64,000 nt of DNA from a virus. Position numbers and translations under genes: made by a program. Below are positions 18,752 through 26,733 of this stretch, one piece after another. The stretch covers positions 1-64,000 of the IMG/VR virus record IMGVR_UViG_3300025030_000081. One strand, given 5' to 3'. Numbering within the stretch: the stretch's first letter is position 1; the number at the start of each line of letters is the position of its first letter. The notes beneath the pieces were generated by a model that worked only from the letters and a program-made list of their open reading frames with translations, made no database searches and was not told the DNA's origin.

Positions 18752-19206
18752 TAAAAATTGCAATATATCGAATTAGTGATGGTGAGATCCAACGCCGAGC
18801 TGTTACACACTACCAATTGATTGAACTTAACTACGGAGAGGGAGAAAACTACTTTCTAAACTGCCCTCCTGACGCCACCCACATTATCGATGGGGAGCCA
18901 GTAACGGTCATTCCGCCTGTAGTCCCTTCGACCACGGAGGAGCTGATACAGTTGAATGTGACCGCCATCCAGAGGCACCTGGACGCTACGGCGCGCACCC
19001 GGAACTATGACGGGATACTGAGCCTTGCAAGCTATGCGAGTTCTACGGATGCCGCATTTGCGGCTGAAGGGGCAGCAGGGGTGTTATGGAGGGATACCTG
19101 TTGGCGATTGAGTTATCAGGCTCTAGCGGACGTGCAGGCGGGTCTTAGGGCTATGCCTACACCTGCGGAAGCGGTGGCAGAACTACCGCCCATGATCTGG
19201 CCTTAA
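18748..19206 (+). CDS. Putative tail fibre assembly or tail-associated protein
   Basis: A 152-residue protein whose ATG overlaps the stop of the large fibre gene by four bases. The C-terminal half has the pattern NYDGILSLASYASSTDAAFAAEG...WRD.CW, common in small phage tail proteins and tail fibre chaperone-like proteins encoded just after the fibre. The conserved Trp/Tyr-rich helix-turn suggests it folds on, or helps fold, the preceding fibre. It is the last late gene; a terminator follows. Its base composition is a little richer in A and T at the start than at the end. Confidence 0.75.
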   Translation: MIKIAIYRISDGEIQRRAVTHYQLIELNYGEGENYFLNCPPDATHIIDGEPVTVIPPVVPSTTEELIQLNVTAIQRHLDATARTRNYDGILSLASYASSTDAAFAAEGAAGVLWRDTCWRLSYQALADVQAGLRAMPTPAEAVAELPPMIWP

Positions 19207-19238
19207 AAGGATTGTTTGAAAGGATCGTGCAGAAAGGA

Positions 19239-19260
19239 AAAGCCCCTGTGAAAGGGCTTT
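19239..19260. terminator. Bidirectional terminator between converging operons
   Basis: AAAGCCC (19239-19245) pairs with GGGCTTT (19254-19260) over an eight-base loop. T-rich sequence lies on both sides, so both the late plus-strand transcript and the early/middle minus-strand transcript can end here. It marks the convergence point of the two halves of the genome. Confidence 0.8.
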
Positions 19261-19283
19261 CTTGTTTGGTGGGGTATTGATAA

Positions 19284-19952
19284 TCACAGGTCGTCAAAGA
19301 TGACCGGGATCCGCTGTTGAAACTCAGCCAGGGCCGGCCGCATCAACCACTGCATGGATTCATCGGCATGGGAATCCGCCCGCTGTTTGAAGATATGGCG
19401 CCACTCTTCGAGATTGGCGGTTATCTCAACCTCGGTCTTGGCGTCATTGGGTAGGACACCCCTGGCGCGTTCAGGCTTTTGACCACACTTTATCAAACCG
19501 TGATAGGTCTCTTCTGCGCTGAAGAGGTGACGCAACCACATGCGCGCGCCGTTTGCCGGCGGCGTGATCTGTACTTCAGCCTCATGATGATAGACGCCAG
19601 GCTGGAGTGTATTGTGGTAGTACCAGGGCAGGACGAACACAACCTCCCCATCATTCTTCTTGCTGTAGTTACAGTAGCGCTGGGACTCCTGGAGGAAGTG
19701 CGCCAGCCCGTGCCGGACTATCTGATGAGAAACCGACCGGCTGCATACCAGCCTCATGGATGCCTGTTCGTGGCGCAGCACCGAATGGTGCTTTTTGACG
19801 TGCACCAGATCATGCATGAAATCCAGATCACTCTTGGGTGATACTTTTTCCGGCTTGTAACAGGTGTTCGCCTTCAAGCGCAGCCGGTGCAGGATCTCGG
19901 CACCGCTTCGCAATCCGGGATCCAGTTCAAAACTCGGTTTAACCAGTAGCAT
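19284..19952 (-). CDS. thyX: Flavin-dependent thymidylate synthase ThyX
   Basis: A 222-residue protein that would make dTMP from dUMP using FAD and methylene-tetrahydrofolate. The ThyX signature RHRx7S is present as RHGLAHFLQESQRY: R, H and the Ser seven residues later are kept, while the third position is Gly in place of Arg. The C-terminal part has PNDAKTEVEITANLEEWRHIF and RADSHADESMQWL, corresponding to the FAD/dUMP-binding helix region. AAAAGGAG precedes the ATG, and the start overlaps the end of the MazG-kinase gene. It is the last gene of the minus-strand transcript and serves the dTTP supply for replication. Confidence 0.88.
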   Translation of the reverse strand: MLLVKPSFELDPGLRSGAEILHRLRLKANTCYKPEKVSPKSDLDFMHDLVHVKKHHSVLRHEQASMRLVCSRSVSHQIVRHGLAHFLQESQRYCNYSKKNDGEVVFVLPWYYHNTLQPGVYHHEAEVQITPPANGARMWLRHLFSAEETYHGLIKCGQKPERARGVLPNDAKTEVEITANLEEWRHIFKQRADSHADESMQWLMRPALAEFQQRIPVIFDDL

Positions 19953-20772
19953 TGAATGTCTCCTTTTCCTGAAGTTCCTTGTGAAGAATCATGCAATGTT
20001 CCGCGATTTCCTCTCCCACCACGCTCAGATCCGCGAGTCCCGCGTTGTTGCGGATCTCGTAATCGTAGGGATGGTTCTTTACGTTCTGGTCGGCGTGGTT
20101 GCCGAAGCCCTGTGCACCATCCCTGTGCACCAGGATAGAGATCGCGCCCGGGTGCGTCTCAAGGAACTTGGCGATCTCCAGCGGCTCACGGATATGGAAG
20201 AACATAACGTCGTGCTTGAGTTGTGTAATCAGCTCGGTCATGTACTTCATGGGACCGTCGTATGTATTCGTCGAGAGGTCTTTCAAGTCTGAAAGGAACT
20301 GGCGCCCCTGCTCGTCTTTCTCGCCGTCCCAACCCAGGATCAGTGCGGCCTCCTTCACCAGCCCGACCGATGAATGATTGCTCGACACCAATCCCCGCTG
20401 TGCCAGGTGAGCTCTCACGAACTCAACAAAGGTGTCCTTTCCTGTCCCTGCTGCGCCGTTGATCACAACGACAAGTGTCTTGCCCATCCCTCCTCCTGTG
20501 GGTAAGTTGATAACTTCTGTGGATAACTGCTTTCGCACCGTGTCCTTATCGCAGATGTCCCTGACGAATTTGATGGCCATGGCGGCAGATTGGATAGCCT
20601 CCTTGCGCATCCATTCAGGATGCTCTGTCGGTCGTACCACTTCTCGTTCCAGCTCCATGACCTCGCACTTCAGGGTGGCTAAGCCTACCTCCTTGTTGGT
20701 CATTGGATCATGAACATATTTGGCGTCTGCTCTGGCCAATTCATCCAGGACATCTTGAATTATCCTGTGCAT
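19939..20772 (-). CDS. Fusion of MazG-like domain and deoxynucleotide monophosphate kinase-like domain
   Basis: A 277-residue protein. Residues 1-75 form an all-helical domain with an acidic ExxE-type helix (LKCEVMELEREV) as in MazG-type NTP pyrophosphatases. From about residue 97 the sequence becomes a P-loop kinase (VVVINGAAGTGKDTFVEFV), with later segments (FHIREPLEIAKF, AISILVHRDG) matching nucleotide kinase folds. Together it may clean the nucleotide pool and phosphorylate dNMPs for replication. It overlaps thyX by 14 bases, which supports a shared nucleotide role. The substrate cannot be read from the sequence. Confidence 0.8.
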   Translation of the reverse strand: MHRIIQDVLDELARADAKYVHDPMTNKEVGLATLKCEVMELEREVVRPTEHPEWMRKEAIQSAAMAIKFVRDICDKDTVRKQLSTEVINLPTGGGMGKTLVVVINGAAGTGKDTFVEFVRAHLAQRGLVSSNHSSVGLVKEAALILGWDGEKDEQGRQFLSDLKDLSTNTYDGPMKYMTELITQLKHDVMFFHIREPLEIAKFLETHPGAISILVHRDGAQGFGNHADQNVKNHPYDYEIRNNAGLADLSVVGEEIAEHCMILHKELQEKETFNATG

Positions 20773-20793
20773 AATCTAACCTCTGTTGATGAC

Positions 20794-20823
20794 GGCGGTG
20801 CCACCGGAGTCAGTGGCACCGCC
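20794..20823. repeat. 11-bp inverted repeat, intercistronic hairpin
   Basis: GGCGGTGCCAC (20794-20804) and GTGGCACCGCC (20813-20823) are perfectly complementary over an eight-base loop. No T run follows on either strand, so it is more likely an RNA processing or stabilising element than a terminator. Confidence 0.6.
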
Positions 20824-20833
20824 AGGATACCGA

Positions 20834-21157
20834 CTAGTTCTTGCCGAACAGCGGCTTACTCTCCGAGGCCGTATCGTCGGTTGACTGATCCACTACGAAG
20901 GGCGGCGGCTCCTCTTTGGCCACCGCCTGGTTGAAGGTCAACCCGGTTGCTTCCTTGACCGCTGCATCGATGACTTCGATCACGGCGCGCTTCGGGATTT
21001 CGTCGTTGGAGATGTCGATGGAAGCCGACATCCCGTTGGGGGCACGTCCGGCGGTCAGGGTGACGGCGACGTTCTTGCCGGTGATGCTGATGCCCTGCTC
21101 GCCGACAAAGGCGATGATCGCCTTCTCGATTTCTGCCTGGTTCAAAGTGATCTGCAT
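20834..21157 (-). CDS. Small replication-region protein of unknown function
   Basis: The ATG at 21157 has a strong GAGGAG site ahead; an upstream in-frame ATG at 21277 lacks one, so the 107-residue form is preferred, though the longer frame is open for another 40 codons. The protein starts MQITLNQAEIEKAIIAFVGEQG, followed by a beta hairpin (VAVTLTAGRAPNG.SASIDI), and ends with an acidic-aromatic tail (ESKPLFGKN). The ending resembles the SSB tail next door (KTSLFG), suggesting that both dock on the same partner. Similar small proteins are seen in other podophage and myophage replication clusters. Confidence 0.78.
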   Translation of the reverse strand: MQITLNQAEIEKAIIAFVGEQGISITGKNVAVTLTAGRAPNGMSASIDISNDEIPKRAVIEVIDAAVKEATGLTFNQAVAKEEPPPFVVDQSTDDTASESKPLFGKN

Positions 21158-21277
21158 GGTGCCAATTCTCCTCTTTCTCTTTGGTGGTGGTGTCATCAGT
21201 TTGGTGATCAGCATGGAGGCTACCTGGATCCCAAATAGCCCCCATGGGCCGATAGGCAACTTAGGTGCCCGCAGCAT

Positions 21278-22021
21278 CTAGCCGAACAGGCTGGTCTTCG
21301 GTGCCGCTTCTCCGGACGCTACCGGTGCCCCTTTCAGGCCGGCGCCCTTGACTTCGGTGGACTGGTCATCGATCTGGTCCTTCCACTTGGCCAGCCACTT
21401 CTCGGAGAAGTCGGCGGGGATGCTGTTCTTGATCTCCGCGGCAGTCTTACGCTCGTCCGGGCTGAGGAACTTGTCCACGACGTTGACGGAGTAGGTCTTG
21501 CCGGTCGCCTCGTACTCGCCGGATGCGGCGTTCTTGGCGGTCTTGTCCTGGATCTGATTGAGCACAGCGCCGCAGACCGGTTTGCCGACCAGGTCAACCA
21601 GCATGTCGACCTCGGTAACCACTTCAGCCTTGGCATCGTAGTTGTACAGCTTGATGGACTTCTTCTCGCTGCTGGCCTGCAGGATGCTCTTGCCGGTAAC
21701 GATCTGCGCCAGGGAGTCGATGAGGGAGAAGCCGGGAAGGTTGAACTGCTCCTTCTTGCCGTTGCTCTCCTTCTCGTAGTAGGTCTTGTTCCCCTTGGCG
21801 TCGCCGGAGGTGATGTACTCGGTCATCTTGATCTCACGTTCCTCGGGTGTGAGGAGCAGCAGGTTGACAGCCATGGCGCCGCTTTTGGCCTTGGTGACGT
21901 AGGCGTACTTGATGATGAGGTTGTAGATGTTGGAGGCCAACGGCTCCCTCTTCTGGCCCTTGACGGAATCCTTATCCGCGGTGACGGTGCTGCTGGTGTT
22001 TACCTGATCGAAAATTCCCAT
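21278..22021 (-). CDS. Single-stranded DNA-binding protein (N4 gp45-like)
   Basis: The ATG at 22021 with AAAAGGAG upstream gives 247 residues, close to the N4 SSB size. Segments SNIYNLIIKYAYVTKAKSGAM, YITSGDAKGNKTYYEKES and EQFNLPGFSLIDSL match the pattern I recall for N4-type SSBs. The C-terminus is a flexible Ala/Pro/Gly stretch ending in KTSLFG, a likely protein-docking tail. It would coat single strands during replication and, in N4, also activates late transcription by host RNA polymerase. A long inverted repeat lies directly upstream of its start. Confidence 0.8.
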   Translation of the reverse strand: MGIFDQVNTSSTVTADKDSVKGQKREPLASNIYNLIIKYAYVTKAKSGAMAVNLLLLTPEEREIKMTEYITSGDAKGNKTYYEKESNGKKEQFNLPGFSLIDSLAQIVTGKSILQASSEKKSIKLYNYDAKAEVVTEVDMLVDLVGKPVCGAVLNQIQDKTAKNAASGEYEATGKTYSVNVVDKFLSPDERKTAAEIKNSIPADFSEKWLAKWKDQIDDQSTEVKGAGLKGAPVASGEAAPKTSLFG

Positions 22022-22090
22022 GTGCGTGTTGCTCCTTTTGTAAGTTCCCTGCTCTATAAGCATGGGGTTGGTGTGCTGCATGAAATCAAA

Positions 22091-22170
22091 GTGGGTGATG
22101 ATTCAACGTACACGGATTGGCCCGGTCCATATAGGGGTAGGGGCAGTACCGGCTTTCGCTCATCACCCAC
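22091..22170. repeat. Long-range 11-bp inverted repeat in SSB leader
   Basis: GTGGGTGATGA (22091-22101) and TCATCACCCAC (22160-22170) are perfectly complementary and enclose 58 bases that can fold further (GCCGGT with ACCGGGC). It fills the 95-base gap between the stop of the ATPase gene and the SSB start, so it is placed to act on SSB translation or mRNA processing. No T run follows. Confidence 0.55.
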
Positions 22171-22176
22171 AAGAGG

Positions 22177-22905
22177 TTAACGGTAGTAATCGTGGAGACG
22201 TTTTAACAGAAGTTCTGCGTCGTTGTCTATGAATGTTTCAGCTACGGACCACATACCCATGCTGCTCCGGATCCGGTGGTTGACGGTGTCCTTGGTGATC
22301 TTGGTCTGGTAGACGTACTTGTAACCAAGCATGACATCCTCTTCGCTGATGTTCAGCAGCGGATTGGCGTAGTCCTTCAAACCGGACAGGCTGACTTTGC
22401 GAGCAGTCACCACGGTGGAGAAGTACGCCTCCAGACCGTTGTTCTTCAGGGCGCCCTTGATCGGCACCTTGGTCTCCACGACCATCTCGTTCTCGTTGAG
22501 GACGTTCAGGACGTGAGCGGTGAAGATGACGTTCTTCGTGGACTTGGCCACCTTGTCCTGCATGAGCTCTTTGAAGAACTGCTGGTAGTGCTGCCAGGCT
22601 TTCATGGTGTCGGCCGCTGTGAGGACGTACACGCTCTCGTACATGTCCATCAGGAAGGTGAGGCTGTCCACGACGATGGTGTGGATGCTTGGCATGTTCT
22701 CGGCTTCGTCGAACGCCTGAAAAACGATTTTCGGATCGGTGACCTTGATCTGTTTGAATTTAGAAGGAAAGGGGAGTTTCTTCCCCGCCTCACAATTCAG
22801 GTAGATCACCCCTTCCGGGTTGGGGAGATTGCGGAGCGAGGCTGATTTGCCTCCTCCGCTGGTGCCGCAGATGAGTACGAGATTGTCGTTGCTGTCTTTT
22901 GCCAT
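22177..22905 (-). CDS. RecA-like P-loop ATPase (N4 gp44 position)
   Basis: A 242-residue ATPase. Walker A is CGTSGGGKSAS near residue 13, Walker B is the hydrophobic strand IHTIVVDSLTFL near residue 75, and a later strand NVIFTAHVLNV matches the RecA-fold sensor region. This is the AAA_24/Sak4-like type found in phage recombination sets; such proteins often act with an SSB, and the SSB gene follows directly. It could support single-strand annealing or strand exchange. Exact activity is inferred from fold and neighbours. Confidence 0.8.
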   Translation of the reverse strand: MAKDSNDNLVLICGTSGGGKSASLRNLPNPEGVIYLNCEAGKKLPFPSKFKQIKVTDPKIVFQAFDEAENMPSIHTIVVDSLTFLMDMYESVYVLTAADTMKAWQHYQQFFKELMQDKVAKSTKNVIFTAHVLNVLNENEMVVETKVPIKGALKNNGLEAYFSTVVTARKVSLSGLKDYANPLLNISEEDVMLGYKYVYQTKITKDTVNHRIRSSMGMWSVAETFIDNDAELLLKRLHDYYR

Positions 22906-22915
22906 GTGGTCTTCC

Positions 22916-23179
22916 TTATGTGTCTTTGGTGATGATGCCTTTGTCGATCGCCATGCGAATTACGGTCTGGATGTCCCCCGGGTAGGCTGCGTAATCCGGC
23001 AAGTATCGCACGTCGAATGAGTAATCACCACCTTGATCAGGAAAGCCATACTCCTCAGTGGTAAACCAGCAGATTCTAGCTCCTTGGTTAACGTCATCAT
23101 CTTTGTACGTATGGTAGATTTTTATTCCGGCATGCTCCATGAACAGTTCAGCCGGCACCGCCTCGCAACTTACAGGCAT
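22916..23179 (-). CDS. Hypothetical protein
   Basis: The ATG at 23179 with AAGGAG six bases upstream gives 87 residues. The protein is acidic with many aromatics (KIYHTYKDDD, RICWFTTEEYGF, DVRYLPDYAAYP) and resembles small phage proteins that start from a Tyr/Asp-rich beta sheet. No motif or membrane segment is seen. It sits in the replication cluster between two small genes with short spacing, so it is cotranscribed with them. Confidence 0.7.
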   Translation of the reverse strand: MPVSCEAVPAELFMEHAGIKIYHTYKDDDVNQGARICWFTTEEYGFPDQGGDYSFDVRYLPDYAAYPGDIQTVIRMAIDKGIITKDT

Positions 23180-23180
23180 G

Positions 23181-23396
23181 TCAGTCTCCTTCACTCACTT
23201 TTGGTATTTTGCCACCCAAAGCCCTGAACTTGGCGTTGTTTGCCTGGTCCATGTACCCAAGGATGCGATACAACTCATCCAGCTTGTCTTTTGGTATCGG
23301 GATAGAGGTAGCTACCTTGATCAAACCACCGCTACCTTTAATCATTTTCTTACGCCAAGCCCAGGCTTGTTGAGCTTTTTGTAGAGGGGTCGCCAT
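23181..23396 (-). CDS. Hypothetical basic protein
   Basis: A 71-residue Lys-rich protein (ATPLQKAQQAWAWRKKMIKGSGG..., IPKDKLDELYRILGYMDQA). GGAGGT stands before the ATG and overlaps the end of the primase-helicase gene, so expression is coupled to it. The basic N-terminus might bind nucleic acid. No family was recognised. Confidence 0.68.
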   Translation of the reverse strand: MATPLQKAQQAWAWRKKMIKGSGGLIKVATSIPIPKDKLDELYRILGYMDQANNAKFRALGGKIPKVSEGD

Positions 23397-23398
23397 AG

Positions 23399-25357
23399 CT
23401 AGTCACCTCCGTTCTTGTAGTACTTCTTCTGCACGGTCTTACCGATGGTCTGTGCGATCTCGTCGCTGCTGAGCGGGTTCTCCAACTTCTCGTTCAAGCT
23501 GGCGATCTTCATGTCAATGTCCGCCAGGCTGTAGCCCGAGTCGACCAGCATCAGGCCGTACTTCAGGAGCTGGTTGTTGCGGTTGCCCCCGACGGTGTTA
23601 AGCATGAACCAGCGCTCGACGCCGCTCATGTTCTGGTGGTTCAGGACGAGCTCCTTGCGCTCGTCGTTCTTGCTGGTGCGCGGGATGAAGAGCAGGGCGT
23701 CCAGCATCTCCCCGCTGTTGGTGTGGATCTCCGTGCCGTCGTAGGTCGCCCATTTGCGGGCGCGCTGCCCGGTGTCCGTATCGCACTCGAAGGGGAGCCA
23801 GTCGAAGATGTTCCGCATGAACTCCTTGTAGTCCGTCTCGTTCAGCTTGAGGACGTAGTTCATCGGCATGACCAGCCGGAAGCGATGCTCCTGCGGGGTA
23901 TGGCGTTTGGTGGTGTGGATCACGTAGGTGTAGTCCTTGAGCAGGATCTTCACCGTATCTATCTTTACCCCGCCGTCGACATCCAGTACCAGCAGGTTGA
24001 AGCCGTTGACCATCTCCTCTTCCGCGCGCCGGCCGCTGATGGTGTGGTGACTGCACCAGTGGCGATCGGTCATTTTGAACAGCTCGGGGAGCTTGTCGAA
24101 GGGTGCCTGGACGTTCTCGTAACCGACTGCGAAGTCCTTGCTGTGGGACAGGTACATCTTATCCAGGCTGGTCGGCATGAGTGTTTCACCGGAGATGAAT
24201 TCGATGTTGTTCTCGAACTTCCGCTTGATGATGACGGAATTCTTGTAGCCCCAGGCAATCGCCAGCTGCAGCAGATCCACCTTGAAAGCCTGGGATCCCT
24301 TGTAGAAGGGGAGGCTCTCGGTCAGATCGACATGGGTGGCTTCCCGGTTGATGCTGGCCAGGTACTTGGCCAGCTTCACGTAATTCTTGTCCTGGTTCAT
24401 CATCTGCTTAAAAGCCTTGCCGGATTCTTCGCACATGGCGATGGCATGGTACAGGTTGTCCTCGGTGATCTCGCCGTGGCCGTCGATGAAGGCAAGGCCG
24501 CCTGCCAGCTTCAGTGCCTTGAAGTAGCGGTGGGCCAGTTCAGCTTTGAGCATCTCCTCGTGGTCGCCCAGCTTGTCGGCGATGTCCTCGCAATGGAGCT
24601 TGTACTCGATGAGCAGCAGGCTGACATCCTTGGATACCTGGATCTCCTTGCCGTAGTTGATCTCGGCGGCAAGTATGGCGAACCGGTTGGAGAGCGAGAC
24701 GATCAGGGCTTCCGCATTGGAGCTGGTGAGCTTGTCGTAGACGTCGGCAGCGGTCAGATGCTTGTTCCTGCCGGTCCCCTTGGTGTAGCCGAAGAAGCAG
24801 CGTCGGCCGTAACCCGTCTGGATAAAGGTCCAGAACTCGTCTTCGGTTTTGGCGCCGTCGAACAGTTTCGACGGGGTGCCGAACAGCATCAGGTTGGTGG
24901 GGGTCTTACCCTCGATCTCCTCGGAGCGGACGTTCTCCTTGGTGTTCTTGGTCAGCTTCTGTTTGACCTTGCCCACGTCGAAGAGCTCCAGGAAAGTCCC
25001 CAGGACGTCGACGTTACCCAGCAGGTTGGAGCCGATCTCGTCGATCTCCAGGTTCATGGCGCCGATGCCTGCCATCAGGAGCTTGTGGCGCATCTGCTTG
25101 ACCGCGGCAGTGGTACCCGAATCAAACGAGAAGGCCATTTTGCCCAGGCTTTCATACTCCTTCTGGACGTTGGCGTACATCTCGTCGAACTCGATCATCG
25201 GCGTGGTAAGGCTGGGATTCTGGTTGTGGATATTGGTTCGTTTTACCGCCAGTCCGCGGAGGTTCTTCTCGGCCAGCTGCGGCAGAGTCTCCTCAAAGAA
25301 GACCGTGCGGAACTTGCTGATGATGTGGTCCTCCAGGATATTGGTGCTGTGGCCCTT
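23399..25357 (-). CDS. Primase-helicase (N4 gp43-like), exon 2
   Basis: This exon encodes 652 residues and joins exon 1 at 26315-26536 after removal of a group I intron. It begins KGHSTNILE, which completes the Walker A motif started in exon 1 (GISGIG then KGHS). The N-terminal half is a DUF3987-type ATPase region. The C-terminal part has LLVLDVDGGVK followed by VIHTTKRHTPQEHRFRLVMP, the signature of an archaeo-eukaryotic-type primase (Asp pair, then a His/Arg strand), and a last helical domain. The full protein of about 726 residues would prime and perhaps unwind DNA. An ATG at 25198 lies inside exon 2 and would make a product without the P-loop Lys. Confidence 0.85.
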   Translation of the reverse strand, partial: KGHSTNILEDHIISKFRTVFFEETLPQLAEKNLRGLAVKRTNIHNQNPSLTTPMIEFDEMYANVQKEYESLGKMAFSFDSGTTAAVKQMRHKLLMAGIGAMNLEIDEIGSNLLGNVDVLGTFLELFDVGKVKQKLTKNTKENVRSEEIEGKTPTNLMLFGTPSKLFDGAKTEDEFWTFIQTGYGRRCFFGYTKGTGRNKHLTAADVYDKLTSSNAEALIVSLSNRFAILAAEINYGKEIQVSKDVSLLLIEYKLHCEDIADKLGDHEEMLKAELAHRYFKALKLAGGLAFIDGHGEITEDNLYHAIAMCEESGKAFKQMMNQDKNYVKLAKYLASINREATHVDLTESLPFYKGSQAFKVDLLQLAIAWGYKNSVIIKRKFENNIEFISGETLMPTSLDKMYLSHSKDFAVGYENVQAPFDKLPELFKMTDRHWCSHHTISGRRAEEEMVNGFNLLVLDVDGGVKIDTVKILLKDYTYVIHTTKRHTPQEHRFRLVMPMNYVLKLNETDYKEFMRNIFDWLPFECDTDTGQRARKWATYDGTEIHTNSGEMLDALLFIPRTSKNDERKELVLNHQNMSGVERWFMLNTVGGNRNNQLLKYGLMLVDSGYSLADIDMKIASLNEKLENPLSSDEIAQTIGKTVQKKYYKNGGD

Positions 25358-26314
25358 CGTTTGTGTTCAGGATGAGTCGTTAATTCATCCCCGTCATTTT
25401 ATGACTGCTCCACATCTCTGTGGAGACCAGACTATATCTTAAAGTCTTGTTTTGCATTTAATGCATCCAGATTGGTCAAAGGTTTGAAGATAGGATTGTT
25501 CTCTTGTTACTTCATTTCCACAAGAACAGCGTACATTAAAGTATTTTTTAGTCCCCCGATATTCAGCAAAACTCAGAATTGTCCAGTTATTGATTTGTGA
25601 CCCAATCAACTTTTCAATTATGCTGTCTGCTTTAATACCGGAGATACCTCTTGTACGCCCACCTTTAGATTGTGCTGCATGCAACCTGCCCTGTTTCTGG
25701 GCATGGACCATGTTACCTGAATGTGTTGTCCACTCAAGGTTGTCTACACAATTATTGGTTGGATCGTTATCTTTATGGTTCACTTGAGGCAACATTAATA
25801 TATTGGGTATGAACGCTTGCCCTACTAACTGGTGTACCAAATACCGTTTAGTAGTGTGCCCTTTACACAATGTGACCCTATGGTAACCATTTTTGCCTAC
25901 ATCAGGTTTCAGCTGTTTTTCTGGATAGTATTGTTCTTTGCCATTCTTGTTGATAATAATCCTGGGCAAAGACTTAACATCACCGAGTTTATTCACCTGA
26001 TATAAGCCTTCGTAACCTTTTATATCTTGATACATCAAACACCCCTTTACCTCAAATTTTGCCTAACTTAGCATAGCTTTTGGTAAAGGACAATACTTTA
26101 TTCCCATTTCGGATCACTTGATCCTACGCCTTGCGGCTAGTCGTTGAACCTTCTCCTGTACGGAGCTTGGCTGCTGATTGTCCATAGCTATTAAATTGTC
26201 AGGGGTCGCCAACTCATTTCTGGTTGGTATCCTATTAATAGATTAACTGGAGATCCCAGCAATTAAAGAATTTTTCCTTATGCACTCACATGCATAGGCG
26301 GCTAGATAGTACCA
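25358..26314 (-). mobile_element. Group I intron in the primase-helicase gene
   Basis: The 957-base intron is defined by exon fit and by RNA core elements. The 5' exon ends in GGT and the intron ends in G. A P1 helix forms between exon CGGU plus the first intron base and AGCCG at 26303-26299, with the required U-G pair at the splice site. A Q/P4-type segment (GACAATCAGCAGCCAAGC) lies near 26164-26181, an R/P7 segment (GTTCAACGACTAGCCGC) near 26149-26133, and an S segment AAGATATAGTC at 25440-25430. GACTA of R pairs with TAGTC of S. The HNH gene lies between R and S, as in other phage introns. Splicing restores the Walker A motif. Confidence 0.9.
25439..26035 (-). CDS. Intron-encoded HNH homing endonuclease
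   Basis: A 198-residue endonuclease with an N-terminal NUMOD4-type segment (DIKGYEGLYQVNKLGDVKSL), an HNH_3 core (VNHKDNDPTNNCVDNLEWTT, residues about 85-105), and a C-terminal part with CSCGNEV and CIKC that may bind zinc. The ATG at 26035 follows AAAGGGG. The stop TAA overlaps the S element of the intron. The gene is far richer in A and T than the host gene. It would cut intron-less alleles of the primase gene to spread the intron. Confidence 0.92.
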   Translation of the reverse strand: MYQDIKGYEGLYQVNKLGDVKSLPRIIINKNGKEQYYPEKQLKPDVGKNGYHRVTLCKGHTTKRYLVHQLVGQAFIPNILMLPQVNHKDNDPTNNCVDNLEWTTHSGNMVHAQKQGRLHAAQSKGGRTRGISGIKADSIIEKLIGSQINNWTILSFAEYRGTKKYFNVRCSCGNEVTREQSYLQTFDQSGCIKCKTRL

Positions 26315-26536
26315 ACCGATGCCACTGATCCCCAGGTTTATCCCGTAGAAGTTGATGGGGATGTCTCCCCGGTCTTTCGTCTTGATATGGACGCGCATGG
26401 TTGCCGCCATCTTGCAGACGTAGTAACAGACCATCATTCGGAAGAACTGAGGCAGGGAGTTCTGTGTCTTTTCACACAAGAGCTCCACTATCTGTTCTGT
26501 CGTCGGATGGAAGGTCAGCTTGCTGAGATCCCTCAT
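26315..26536 (-). CDS. Primase-helicase (N4 gp43-like), exon 1
   Basis: Exon 1 encodes 74 residues from an ATG at 26536 with AAGGAG six bases upstream. It starts MRDLSKLTFHPTTEQIVELL and ends INFYGINLGISGIG, the first half of a Walker A motif. Without splicing, the frame reads on into the intron for 23 codons and stops at 26243. The exon overlaps the end of the 86-residue gene upstream by 65 bases. Confidence 0.85.
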
Positions 26537-26732
26537 GATGCCTCTCCTTGGTGAATTGTTGGCGCTTGATGTCAAGCATTTCAGTGATCAGTAATCTAAA
26601 AGCGGCCTGCAGCCGTTCGGCAACTTCCTCGGCGTGGGCGTTCAAAGCATCAAGCGACGTCTGTTCTTCCGGTGTCAGGGTTTCTGAGTCGATGAAACGT
26701 GCCGTCAGATTGGTTTCCAGATGCAGGGACAT
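26472..26732 (-). CDS. Small helical protein overlapping the primase start
   Basis: An 86-residue, mainly helical acidic protein (TPEEQTSLDALNAHAEEVAERL). Its ATG comes one base after the stop of the RecB-like nuclease gene (TGACATG), so its translation is coupled. The last 65 bases overlap primase exon 1 in another frame, and the ribosome site of the primase lies inside it. No family was recognised. The long overlap and the ordinary start support a true gene. Confidence 0.6.
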   Translation of the reverse strand: MSLHLETNLTARFIDSETLTPEEQTSLDALNAHAEEVAERLQAAFRLLITEMLDIKRQQFTKERHHEGSQQADLPSDDRTDSGALV

Positions 26733-26733
26733 G

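Noticed and set aside
23636-25375. 579-codon open frame on the plus strand
   Set aside because: Antisense of primase-helicase exon 2, with the same low-complexity Val/Leu/Gly character; no ribosome site in a sensible place.
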